Assembly: GCF_039545795.1 (NCBI RefSeq)
Contig: NZ_CP154260.1
Span: 1,245,001-1,309,000 of the forward strand
Direction of reading: 5' to 3'
DNA length: 64,000 bases
Source of the DNA: Chitinophaga niabensis
GTDB taxonomy: Bacteria; Bacteroidota; Bacteroidia; Chitinophagales; Chitinophagaceae
Of the stretch, positions 8,947-15,959 are shown in pieces; position 1 is the first letter of the stretch; each line of letters starts with the position of its first letter. A model generated the notes under the pieces. The model saw only the letters and a list, made by a program, of their open reading frames with translations. It ran no database searches and was not told the origin of the DNA. The position numbers and the translations under genes were made by a program.

Positions 8947-10197
8947 ATGACGTTATTGAACAGGCAAACCACGTTCTTCCTGCTTATCGTCTTTTCCACG
9001 TTAACCAGTTACGCCCAGCGCCCCACAAAGGGTTTTAACGAAAAAGGTATCTCCAAAGAAGTATTGGAACATTACCTGGAACATTCCGTTACCATGGCAG
9101 AGTTCCTGGCAGTAGACCCTTATACGGTGGATGCTGCTTATCCCAATAAAGAAGATGATATCCGGCTGATCAAAAACATCGGCGCTAAATTTATCGGGCG
9201 GGCTATTTACCGCTGGGGCAAGGAAGCTATATTAACCAACCAGGATTACCTGGACCAGGCAGCAGCGCTGATCAAAAAAGTACAGCAGCAGGATCCCGAA
9301 GTTGTTTTTCAGGCAGCTTTGTTTGAATGCATCACGCAACAGGTGAATGATATCCCGGTTCCTGATTGGGTGTTCACTACTTTCGGCGATAAGGTGGAAA
9401 AGCGGAATTTCCGGTATAATGATATGCTCAATGCCAATGGTAAGTTTGTTGACCACTGGCGGAAGGGGAGCAGTGTGCCGGATATCACCACCAAAGAAGC
9501 ACAGTACTGGTTTATGTTCCTGGCCGGTACTTATATGAATATAGGCTGTGAAGCCCTGCATCTGGGGCAGATAGCATTGATAGGAATGGCAGATCCCAAG
9601 CTGGAAGCCTGGGCAGCTTTCCTGGTGAAAGTGCGGGAGTATGCAAAAAAACATACCCGGCATAAATGGGTGTTGCTGGATGCACATACGCCTTCCGGTG
9701 GTATGGTGGTGAATGGCAAGAGCCTGCTGGATTTCAATTCTTTCCCTTTACGTATCAAAGAAGTGGTGGATAAACCGCAGGAAGGTGTTCTTCAGATGGG
9801 ATACCTGGATGCTTTATTCGGAAGAAGTAAAGCATGTATCACACCCAGTGGCTGGTCTTCTCCTTCTTTACCTTTTCTTGTAGAATTTGATAATTTCGGT
9901 ATCAGCCGGAACCCAGGTGTGGCGGATACTACTTCTCATTTTATCTGGGGCTATGATGAGGTCAGCTGGTTTTACCTGCAGCCGGAAAAGTACCGGCAGG
10001 ATTGGTTGCGGTATGCTTATAAATGGATCAAAGAACATGATAAAAGTGCATTCCTGCAAATGCCGGTGAGCCGGATCGTATCTTTAGGAAGAGGTAAACC
10101 TATGGTGAAGAACCGTGCCAATACACGTTCTGCGACTATGCCGGATGGCATGAACCTGGAAGAGACGATTAAGGATATATGGTCTAAAAGTAAATAA
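8947..10197 (+). CDS. Exported protein of unknown function, about 416 residues
   Basis: From the ATG at 8947 the product begins with a signal peptide ending near TSYAQ; a longer start at 8911 would bury it. The mature part is helix-rich with many Trp and Tyr residues and phrases such as YWFMFLAGTYMNIGCEALHLGQIALIGM and HKWVLLDAHTPSGGMVVNG. I cannot assign a family with confidence. The aromatic-rich, acid-containing sequence could suit a carbohydrate-active protein, but I see no catalytic motif. The next gene, eight bases on, encodes an exported DUF1349 protein, so the two probably act together in the periplasm or outside. Confidence 0.75.
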   Translation: MTLLNRQTTFFLLIVFSTLTSYAQRPTKGFNEKGISKEVLEHYLEHSVTMAEFLAVDPYTVDAAYPNKEDDIRLIKNIGAKFIGRAIYRWGKEAILTNQDYLDQAAALIKKVQQQDPEVVFQAALFECITQQVNDIPVPDWVFTTFGDKVEKRNFRYNDMLNANGKFVDHWRKGSSVPDITTKEAQYWFMFLAGTYMNIGCEALHLGQIALIGMADPKLEAWAAFLVKVREYAKKHTRHKWVLLDAHTPSGGMVVNGKSLLDFNSFPLRIKEVVDKPQEGVLQMGYLDALFGRSKACITPSGWSSPSLPFLVEFDNFGISRNPGVADTTSHFIWGYDEVSWFYLQPEKYRQDWLRYAYKWIKEHDKSAFLQMPVSRIVSLGRGKPMVKNRANTRSATMPDGMNLEETIKDIWSKSK

Positions 10198-10205
10198 GGA
10201 TATAA

Positions 10206-10799
10206 ATGAAACAACTGGTTATTATTGCGTGTATATTATTTTCAAATGGATTGAAAGCGCAAACAATGAAATGGTTTAATGAACCTAAAAAATGGGCACA
10301 GACTTCCGTATTGGCGGTGACCGTAGATCCGGGTACAGATTACTGGCAGGTGACACATTATGGCTTTAAGCGGGATAACGGGCCGTTCTATTACCAGGAG
10401 CAGGAAGGGGATTTTGAAGCCAGTGTGAAGATCACAGGGCAGTATAAAGAGTTGTTCCATCAGGCTGGTTTGATGATCCGTATCGATGCAAAGAACTGGA
10501 TCAAAACGGGCATTGAATATGTGGATGGTGTGCAGAATGTGAGTGCAGTGGTAACCCGGGAAGTGTCTGATTGGTCTGTGGTTCCACGGCATGATAGTCC
10601 AGAGAGCATGTGGTTGAAACTGCTGCGTAAAGGAGATTATGTGCAGATTGAATATTCTTTTGACAATAAGGAGTTTAAAATGCTGCGCCTGGCATATTTC
10701 CCGCCAAAGGTGAAAGTGCAGATAGGGCCTGTAGCTGCAGCCCCGGGGAAAGAGCAATTCGATGTAGTGTTTGAAGATTTTAAAGTGCTGAAGAAATAA
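10206..10799 (+). CDS. Exported DUF1349 domain protein (concanavalin-like fold)
   Basis: 197 residues with a signal peptide ending at LKAQ. The domain is recognisable from KKWAQTSVLAVTVDPGTDYWQ, the GDFEASVKI strand, HQAGLMIRIDAKNWIKTGIEYVDG and the C-terminal FEDFKVLK, all DUF1349 features. This beta-sandwich family is lectin-like and often linked to carbohydrate binding, though direct function is unproven. It starts eight bases after the unknown exported protein and is the last gene before a convergent intergenic region with long hairpins. Confidence 0.85.
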   Translation: MKQLVIIACILFSNGLKAQTMKWFNEPKKWAQTSVLAVTVDPGTDYWQVTHYGFKRDNGPFYYQEQEGDFEASVKITGQYKELFHQAGLMIRIDAKNWIKTGIEYVDGVQNVSAVVTREVSDWSVVPRHDSPESMWLKLLRKGDYVQIEYSFDNKEFKMLRLAYFPPKVKVQIGPVAAAPGKEQFDVVFEDFKVLKK

Positions 10800-10828
10800 G
10801 TGTTTCGAAAATATCATGGAGGCGGAGC

Positions 10829-10929
10829 GCAAATAAAGGGGTGTATTTTTTCAATAAATAAACTGGGCCAATATTGTATTTAGGCAGTGGGGATCAGTAT
10901 TTATTGAAAAAATACACCCCTTTATTTGC
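10829..10929. repeat. Long perfect hairpin element 1
   Basis: Arms at 10829-10860 and 10898-10929 are exact reverse complements over 32 bases; the loop is 37 bases. The arm contains TGTATTTTTT. Read on the minus strand the loop contains TGCCTAAATACAATATTGG, which matches the loop of element 2. A terminator role is possible given the convergent setting, but the stem is far longer than an ordinary terminator. Confidence 0.9.
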
Positions 10930-10983
10930 TCCTTCGGCTGCTGGGTTGTGTAAGCAGCTTATTATTTGCCGGGATTATAAATG

Positions 10984-11007
10984 CCTGAATACCTAAATAC
11001 CTGAATA
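10984..11007. repeat. 8-bp tandem repeat between the hairpins
   Basis: Three consecutive 8-base units read CCTGAATA, CCTAAATA, CCTGAATA. The central unit resembles the conserved CCTAAATAC of hairpin loop 1, so it may be a fragment of the same element family. Confidence 0.75.
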
Positions 11008-11037
11008 CCCTTAGCCTCTCAACACTGCCCTAAAAGA

Positions 11038-11136
11038 GAAACCAGCGTATGTATTTTTTTAAGGAAAGCTGTCCGTATTGCCTAAGCGCAACATTGGGCT
11101 AGTTTTTTTCCTTAAAAAAATACATACGCTGGTTTC
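11038..11136. repeat. Long perfect hairpin element 2
   Basis: Arms at 11038-11067 and 11107-11136 are exact reverse complements over 30 bases; the loop is 39 bases. The arm contains ATGTATTTTTTT, like element 1, but its outer part (GAAACCAGCG) is unrelated to that of element 1. The loop holds TTGCCTAAGCGCAACATTGGG, which can itself fold through GCCTAA pairing with TTGGGC. Confidence 0.9.
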
Positions 11137-11162
11137 GGCGCATTTAGTTAGCGTGTGAATAC

Positions 11163-12104
11163 TTAAGGCCTAACAATCACCTTGCCCACAGTTCTCCCCG
11201 TCTCCACCTGTTGATGTGCTTTCGCTATCTCCGCAAATGGGAACACCTGCGATACATGCGACTTAATAATCCCTTTCTCCAGCAACTCCGCCAGCTTAAC
11301 CATATCTTCTCCATTCGAGGATACCATGAAATGATAACCTTTAATACCTTTCGCAGCGGATTTTTCGGTGAGGCCTTCTACTGCTCCTGAAGGTAAAGTG
11401 ATCAATTGCCCGCCGGGTTTTATTACTTCCAGGGAACGTTCTATCATGTCTCCACCAAATGCATCCAGTACAAGATCAAGACCTCCGGTCACTTCTTCAA
11501 AGCGCTGGCTTTTGTAATCGATGTGTACATCCGCACCCAGTCCTAAAATAAATTCTTTATTGGCAGCAGAAGAAGTACCTGTAACATGTGCGCCCAGGTA
11601 TTTGGCGATCTGTACAGCATAATGGCCCACGCCACCAGCCGCTGCATGTATTAAGATCTTATCACCGGATCTGATCTTCGCATGCGTTACCAATGCCTGC
11701 CAAGCTGTAAGTGCTGCCAGGGTAGCAGCGGCAGCTTCTTCATAACTGATATTATCCGGCTTTAAAGCCAGGTGCGCTGCCGGTGAGGCTACGTATTCTG
11801 CATAAGCTTTACCATGCCCTGGAAAATTAACCATCCCGAAAACAGCATCCCCTTCCTTAAAGCCAGTGACGTTTGCACCTACGGCTGTTACAATGCCTGA
11901 AATATCCCAGCCCAGTATAATAGGTTTTTCGTCTTTTAACCTGCCCATCAAGGCTTTACCATTCCTTGTTTTTATATCAACAGGATTGATGCTAAAGGCC
12001 TTAACCTGTACTACTACTTCTCCTTCCTGCGCAACAGGCTGGGGGAGTTCTGTAATCCGGAGCTGTTCTGTGCCCCCGGATCCGTTTAATGTGATAGCTT
12101 TCAT
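11163..12104 (-). CDS. NADP-dependent quinone oxidoreductase-like MDR protein
   Basis: 313 residues, normal for the zinc-free medium-chain dehydrogenase/reductase family. The GroES-like half (residues 1-125) carries FSINPVDIKTRNG and ILGWDISGIVTAVG. The Rossmann half has the nucleotide motif HAAAGGVGHYAVQIAKYLGA (about 153-172), and the end VETGRTVGKVIV is typical. Cysteine ligands for structural zinc are absent. Members reduce quinones or activated alkenes with NADPH. The gene is divergent from an AraC-type activator 83 bases away, which likely controls it. Confidence 0.92.
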   Translation of the reverse strand: MKAITLNGSGGTEQLRITELPQPVAQEGEVVVQVKAFSINPVDIKTRNGKALMGRLKDEKPIILGWDISGIVTAVGANVTGFKEGDAVFGMVNFPGHGKAYAEYVASPAAHLALKPDNISYEEAAAATLAALTAWQALVTHAKIRSGDKILIHAAAGGVGHYAVQIAKYLGAHVTGTSSAANKEFILGLGADVHIDYKSQRFEEVTGGLDLVLDAFGGDMIERSLEVIKPGGQLITLPSGAVEGLTEKSAAKGIKGYHFMVSSNGEDMVKLAELLEKGIIKSHVSQVFPFAEIAKAHQQVETGRTVGKVIVRP

Positions 12105-12121
12105 TGTTTCTGTTTGTATAG

Positions 12122-12129
12122 CAAATTTA
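12122..12129 (-). promoter_or_regulatory. -7 promoter box of the quinone oxidoreductase gene
   Basis: The minus strand reads TAAATTTG, a perfect TAnnTTTG, 17 bases before the ATG at 12104. The divergent AraC promoter is only about 50 bases away, so one regulator site could affect both. Confidence 0.6.
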
Positions 12130-12175
12130 TACCTGTTAACTGGATGTTTGCTGGTAGATGTTTTCCATAATTAGG

Positions 12176-12183
12176 TATATTTA
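12176..12183 (+). promoter_or_regulatory. Near-consensus -7 box of the AraC gene
   Basis: TATATTTA differs from TAnnTTTG only in the last base and is followed by four bases (CACC) and the ATG at 12188, predicting a leaderless or near-leaderless mRNA. Confidence 0.4.
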
Positions 12184-12187
12184 CACC

Positions 12188-13036
12188 ATGAAACGGGAAA
12201 ACCTGCATGAGCCATTTTCTATTGAGTTTATTGAAACATTGGATGTGTGCCCCAAGTCCGGGCATACCCATAACTTCTTTGAACTGGTATATATCCTTTC
12301 GGGTACAGGTACCCAATGCATTAATAACAATACCTCCCGGTATCATGAAGGGCATATGTTCCTGATCACACCGGAAGATTGCCATTCCTTCCAGATTGAA
12401 ACCACTACTTCCTTCTTCTTTTTACGGTTTAATAACATCTACCTTCAGTCGAACAGCATTCATACGGATAATGTTCAAAGGCTGGAATTTATATTACAGA
12501 ACGCCAACCATCAACCCGGCTGTATCCTGAAGAATAAGGTGGACAAAAGCCTGGTACATCCTTTGGTAGAAGCGGTGATCAGGGAACATGTGAACAGGGA
12601 TTGTTATAACCGGGAACTGATCCAGCACCTGGTGAATACGCTGATCGTAGTAGTGGCGCGCAATATTTCCAAATACATGCCGCAGCAGGTGGGGGAACAG
12701 ACAGATGAAAAGGCGCTGGACATCCTTTCCTATATTCAAAACAATATCTATTACCCGGAGAAGATCAGAACGGAAGTGATCAGTAAAAAGTTTGGGGTAT
12801 CTGAATCCTATCTCGGGCGTTATTTCAAACGGCAGACGAACGAAACCATGCAGCAATACGTTACCAGCTACCGGATGAAAATGATCGAACACCGGCTGCT
12901 GCACAGTGATCTGCGCATGGGAGAGATCGTTACGGAATTTGGGTTTACAGATGAAAGCCACCTGAATAAGTTCTTCAGGAAGAACAAGGGTATCAGTCCT
13001 ACAGTTTTCCGGAAAGGGAGCCGCTTGCCAGTTTAA
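12188..13036 (+). CDS. AraC family transcriptional regulator
   Basis: 282 residues from the ATG at 12188; the frame is open ten codons further upstream, but that part overlaps the promoter. The N-terminal half is a cupin-like sensing domain with SGHTHNFFELVYILSGTG, the usual AraC effector pocket. The C-terminal 100 residues contain two helix-turn-helix motifs, VISKKFGVSESYLGRYFKR and GEIVTEFGFTDESHLNKFFRK. It probably activates the divergent quinone oxidoreductase gene. The inducing ligand is not visible. Confidence 0.9.
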   Translation: MKRENLHEPFSIEFIETLDVCPKSGHTHNFFELVYILSGTGTQCINNNTSRYHEGHMFLITPEDCHSFQIETTTSFFFLRFNNIYLQSNSIHTDNVQRLEFILQNANHQPGCILKNKVDKSLVHPLVEAVIREHVNRDCYNRELIQHLVNTLIVVVARNISKYMPQQVGEQTDEKALDILSYIQNNIYYPEKIRTEVISKKFGVSESYLGRYFKRQTNETMQQYVTSYRMKMIEHRLLHSDLRMGEIVTEFGFTDESHLNKFFRKNKGISPTVFRKGSRLPV

Positions 13037-13139
13037 GTACCTGCCGGTGAATTTATTTTTTACAAAGAAAAAGAATCCCGCCCCATAATGGGTGCAGTTT
13101 GTGAGGATCGGTTAAAATTATCAGTAGGATATGGAGGGG

Positions 13140-13943
13140 TTATGCGCTGATCCTTTTAAAACGGATCATGCCAAAGGTTGGGATAAAATCAAACTGTTGA
13201 TAGAAGGGGGCGAGGTCTTCTCCGCAAATAAGGGTGACCATAATGTCGTCATCCACGAGGTCGATCAGTGCTTTCATCATGGCGGTGCCAATGCGTTTGC
13301 CCTGCCAGTCGGGATGCACCATTACATCCTTTACGTAATAGAAGGTGACTTTATCTCCGAGTAACAGGGCACATCCGACCGCTTCTCCGGTATTGCCGTT
13401 TACTGCTACTATGGAATGTGTTACCGGGGCGAGCATAGCTGCGATCTTTTCCATATTGTCCCTTTCAGGATCTGCCCAACCTACTGAGATGGCTATACGC
13501 CTGAACTCTTCCGGAGTGGGCGTCCTTTTCAGGACCTGGATGTAGGAAGGTAAACTACTCTGACTTTTTTGCCGGATGGTGATGGTTTGCCCGCCAAAGT
13601 CAATGTAATAACCATTGAGGTCGCGGACGGTGTAACCAGCCATGCCCCAGGGTTTGTTTTCAAGGGGGGAAACGATGTCGGCCCCTCTTTCCTTGTGGAA
13701 ATCGTATAGGGCTTCCAGTTGCCTTACCCGGACGAAGATGGCATTGCCCCTGGAAGTGGCGGCTAATGCAGGATCGTAGGAGAATTGTACCTGGGCGCCA
13801 TGCCAGGAAACTGCGCCATGTGTAGGTGGGTCTCCCCACATCCATTTATCGGGGAAGCCAAAGACCTCCTGCCAGTATTTAATGGTTTCTTCTACACTGT
13901 GTACGGTTAGTACTGGTTCTGTGTGAACAATTGTCGGTGTCAT
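13140..13943 (-). CDS. VOC-GNAT fusion protein
   Basis: 267 residues from the ATG at 13943, preceded by an A-rich leader; the frame is open 39 codons further but that segment is unlike the family. Residues 9-122 form a glyoxalase/bleomycin-resistance (VOC) domain: EPVLTVHSVEETIKYWQEVFGF, then GYTVRDLNGYYIDFGG. Residues 135-267 form a GNAT acetyltransferase with the acetyl-CoA loop QGKRIGTAMM and the end FYQQFDFIPTFGMIRF. The fusion suggests a resistance or detoxification enzyme that both binds and acetylates a small molecule. The substrate is unknown. Confidence 0.85.
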   Translation of the reverse strand: MTPTIVHTEPVLTVHSVEETIKYWQEVFGFPDKWMWGDPPTHGAVSWHGAQVQFSYDPALAATSRGNAIFVRVRQLEALYDFHKERGADIVSPLENKPWGMAGYTVRDLNGYYIDFGGQTITIRQKSQSSLPSYIQVLKRTPTPEEFRRIAISVGWADPERDNMEKIAAMLAPVTHSIVAVNGNTGEAVGCALLLGDKVTFYYVKDVMVHPDWQGKRIGTAMMKALIDLVDDDIMVTLICGEDLAPFYQQFDFIPTFGMIRFKRISA

Positions 13944-14183
13944 TGTTTTTGTAGTTAGGCCACCAGCGGGGATTTCAGCGTATTTCTGAATGTGATCGAC
14001 AGCCATCAACACCATTACCTGACCACTTATCCTTGCCTGTGGCGGTTTTAAGGCACGCATAAGTTAGTGAAATTTTATCAGAATATTATAAATAACTATC
14101 TTGAAGTACTGAAAACACCGATTAACATAAGATTACTTTATCTGCCTGTACAGCCCAATTTCAAACATCCTGCCGAAGGGGTG

Positions 14184-14897
14184 ATGTACCAGGAGATCCT
14201 TCCTGACCAAAGGTTACAGGACTATATTTACTGTTATTGGCAACTGCGCACCAAACATCCTTTGGCAGACCCCTTCCATTACAGGGTTATCGCAGACGGC
14301 TGTATGGATGTTTATTTTGAGCTGGAACAACCGGATCAGAGCTTTGTGATGGGCTTCTCGAATTCCTTTGTGGAGTTTGAGCTGGCAAGGACTTTCAACT
14401 ACGTGGGCGTACGGTTCTTTCCCAGTATGTTCCCGCAGCTGTATAAGATCAGCGCGGCTGAATTAAGCAACCGGGCAGCATCCCTGGATGAGGTGTTGCC
14501 GGATCTGGCCAAGTTCATAGCGGATTCCTTTTCCGATACCTTTTCCCCGGCAAACCTGAAAGCCTTGCTGGATGAACATTTCCTCCGGCATGTTGCAAAC
14601 ATCCGTATTGATGCAGATAGCCGTTTGTATGAATCCATTCACCTTATCCTGCAGAACGGGGGAACGGTAAGTATAGAGAAGGAGTTGCCACAGGGCATCA
14701 GCGTCCGGCAGTTGCGGCGGTTGTTTGAATTCTATATCGGGGATACGCCGAAGGAGTTTTCCCGGATCGTAAGGTTCCAGAAAACCTTGCAGGCGCCGGA
14801 AGATTACCTGAACTCAGGGTATTACGATCAGGCCCATTTTATCAAAGAGTTCAAAAACCTTTATGGCCTTACACCCGGCAAGGCCCTGCTGAAGTAA
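14184..14897 (+). CDS. AraC family regulator with DUF6597-like N-terminus
   Basis: 237 residues from the ATG at 14184; a start at 14067 would add 39 residues that do not look like the family, so I prefer the later start, with moderate certainty. The N-terminal part (LPDQRLQDYIYCYWQL, then VIADGCMDVYFEL and GVRFFPSMF) matches the DUF6597 sensor found on many Bacteroidota AraC regulators. The C-terminal HTH contains SVRQLRRLFEFYIGDTPKEFSRIVRFQ and YYDQAHFIKEFKNLYGLTPGKA. It lies upstream of, and in the same direction as, an exported VOC protein and a tautomerase gene, which it may regulate. Confidence 0.85.
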   Translation: MYQEILPDQRLQDYIYCYWQLRTKHPLADPFHYRVIADGCMDVYFELEQPDQSFVMGFSNSFVEFELARTFNYVGVRFFPSMFPQLYKISAAELSNRAASLDEVLPDLAKFIADSFSDTFSPANLKALLDEHFLRHVANIRIDADSRLYESIHLILQNGGTVSIEKELPQGISVRQLRRLFEFYIGDTPKEFSRIVRFQKTLQAPEDYLNSGYYDQAHFIKEFKNLYGLTPGKALLK

Positions 14898-14962
14898 GTT
14901 GTCCGTTTTTTACAATGTTCCTGTTTAACCCCGGGATAACTTTGCTGTATAAATCGTAACAC

Positions 14963-15403
14963 ATGAAACGCTTACTCTTATTGCTGATCTTCTCTTTATT
15001 CATCACTAATATTTATGCACAAATGAAACTCAATGCAGGGATCGTAACGTCTAAGATCGCGGAAAGTAAAAAGTTCTATACGGAAGTGCTGGGCTTTGGC
15101 GTAATCTTTGAAAACGACTTCTACCTATTACTCCATACACCAAATAAGCAGGCAGAACTCAGTTTCCTGCTGCCGGAGCATGCTTCCCAGCAACCCCTGT
15201 TCCGGACTCCCTTTGCCGGTAAAGGTGTTTACCTGACCATAGAGGTGGATAACGTGAACGAGGTGTACGAAAAAATGAAAGCCAAAAAAGTGGATATTAA
15301 AATAGCTATCAGGGATGAACCCTGGGGCGACCGTCACTTTGCCATCCAGGACCCCAACGGGGTGGGTATAGATATCGTTACCTACAAAGCGGTACCTTTA
15401 TAA
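14963..15403 (+). CDS. Exported VOC (glyoxalase-fold) protein
   Basis: 146 residues. A 20-residue signal peptide (MKRLLLLLIFSLF to IYAQ) precedes one VOC domain: LNAGIVTSKIAESKKFYTEVLGFGV at the start and DRHFAIQDPNGVGIDIVTY at the end. Most VOC proteins are cytosolic, so export is unusual. The usual metal ligands (two His and two Glu) are not all evident, so it may bind rather than catalyse. TAACTTTG at 14937-14944 is a plausible -7 box. The tautomerase gene starts eight bases after its stop. Confidence 0.85.
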   Translation: MKRLLLLLIFSLFITNIYAQMKLNAGIVTSKIAESKKFYTEVLGFGVIFENDFYLLLHTPNKQAELSFLLPEHASQQPLFRTPFAGKGVYLTIEVDNVNEVYEKMKAKKVDIKIAIRDEPWGDRHFAIQDPNGVGIDIVTYKAVPL

Positions 15404-15410
15404 AAAAGGA

Positions 15411-15788
15411 ATGCCGTATCTACAATTGGATGTAAATGATCATTATCCTGTTGCCACCAAACAGCTGCTGGCTCAAAGAATGGGCGCTCTTTACGCCGGC
15501 ATTATGAAGGCGGATGTGAACAGGATCACCATCACTATCAGGGAGCTGGGGGAAGGGGCCGTCTGGCGTTGCAATGCAGAAACGCCCGTTCCCGCAGCAT
15601 TGCTGATGTGTGATATCCGGCGCGGCCGGCCGGTGGAAACAAGAGCTGCCTTGGCAGAAGCACTGATCGCCTGTTGTGAGGAGGTGTTGGGCTTGCAGCG
15701 GTTGAACATAGAGTTCACCCAGCATTCGGGAGATGAAATGTACCATCCTGTGCTGGGCGGCTGGAGTGAGGATTGGAAGGAGGATTGA
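15411..15788 (+). CDS. Tautomerase family protein
   Basis: 125 residues. Met is followed directly by Pro2, the catalytic N-terminal proline of the 4-oxalocrotonate tautomerase superfamily once Met is removed. The pattern LAQRMGALYAGIMKADVNRITITIREL and the second half FTQHSGDEMY suggest a double-unit small tautomerase. These enzymes move keto-enol protons or dehalogenate small acids. It is co-directional with the VOC gene upstream, probably one operon. Substrate unknown. Confidence 0.8.
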   Translation: MPYLQLDVNDHYPVATKQLLAQRMGALYAGIMKADVNRITITIRELGEGAVWRCNAETPVPAALLMCDIRRGRPVETRAALAEALIACCEEVLGLQRLNIEFTQHSGDEMYHPVLGGWSEDWKED

Positions 15789-15789
15789 T

Positions 15790-15797
15790 TATATTTG
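15790..15797 (+). promoter_or_regulatory. -7 promoter box upstream of the AraC remnant
   Basis: TATATTTG is a perfect TAnnTTTG box, six bases before the ATG at 15804. The promoter has outlived its gene, which is truncated. Confidence 0.5.
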
Positions 15798-15803
15798 TTA
15801 CCC

Positions 15804-15959
15804 ATGCACACGCAGTCCTTACAACCGGATCCTTCCGTTGCGCATTATATCAGCAACATCCTGGTGATCGAGAATTTCGATCCGTATTGTGATGTGGCGC
15901 TGCCCCTGGTAGCTAACGGCTATCTAATGTTGTGGTTGCTGTTTTATCAGAAGAAGTAA
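15804..15959 (+). pseudogene. Truncated AraC-type regulator, N-terminal remnant
   Basis: A 51-codon frame starting MHTQSLQPDPSVAHYISNIL and continuing VIENFDPYCDVALPLVANGY, which is how the sensor domain of many Bacteroidota AraC regulators begins. After ANGY the family pattern stops and an unrelated tail LMLWLLFYQKK ends at a TAA. No DNA-binding domain follows. The 3' end overlaps the end of the convergent S41 peptidase gene: the last codons of the peptidase (LDSR-stop) lie on the reverse strand of the remnant's own NGYL codons. A deletion joined the two genes here. Family assignment rests on about 40 residues and is moderately certain. Confidence 0.6.

Larger units (their letters stand above)
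10800..11162. other. Convergent intergenic region holding two long hairpins
   Basis: 363 bases between two convergent genes. No credible gene is present. It contains two perfect inverted repeats with arms of 32 and 30 bases, whose loops are related to each other, and an 8-bp tandem repeat between them. The individual elements are listed separately. Confidence 0.85.

Noticed and set aside
10829..11136. Insertion sequence or integrase-borne element
   Set aside because: No transposase gene or target-site duplication is visible around the hairpins; they are listed as repeats of unknown kind.
13131..13364. + strand frame opposite the VOC-GNAT gene
   Set aside because: It is a shadow of the minus-strand gene and has no family match.
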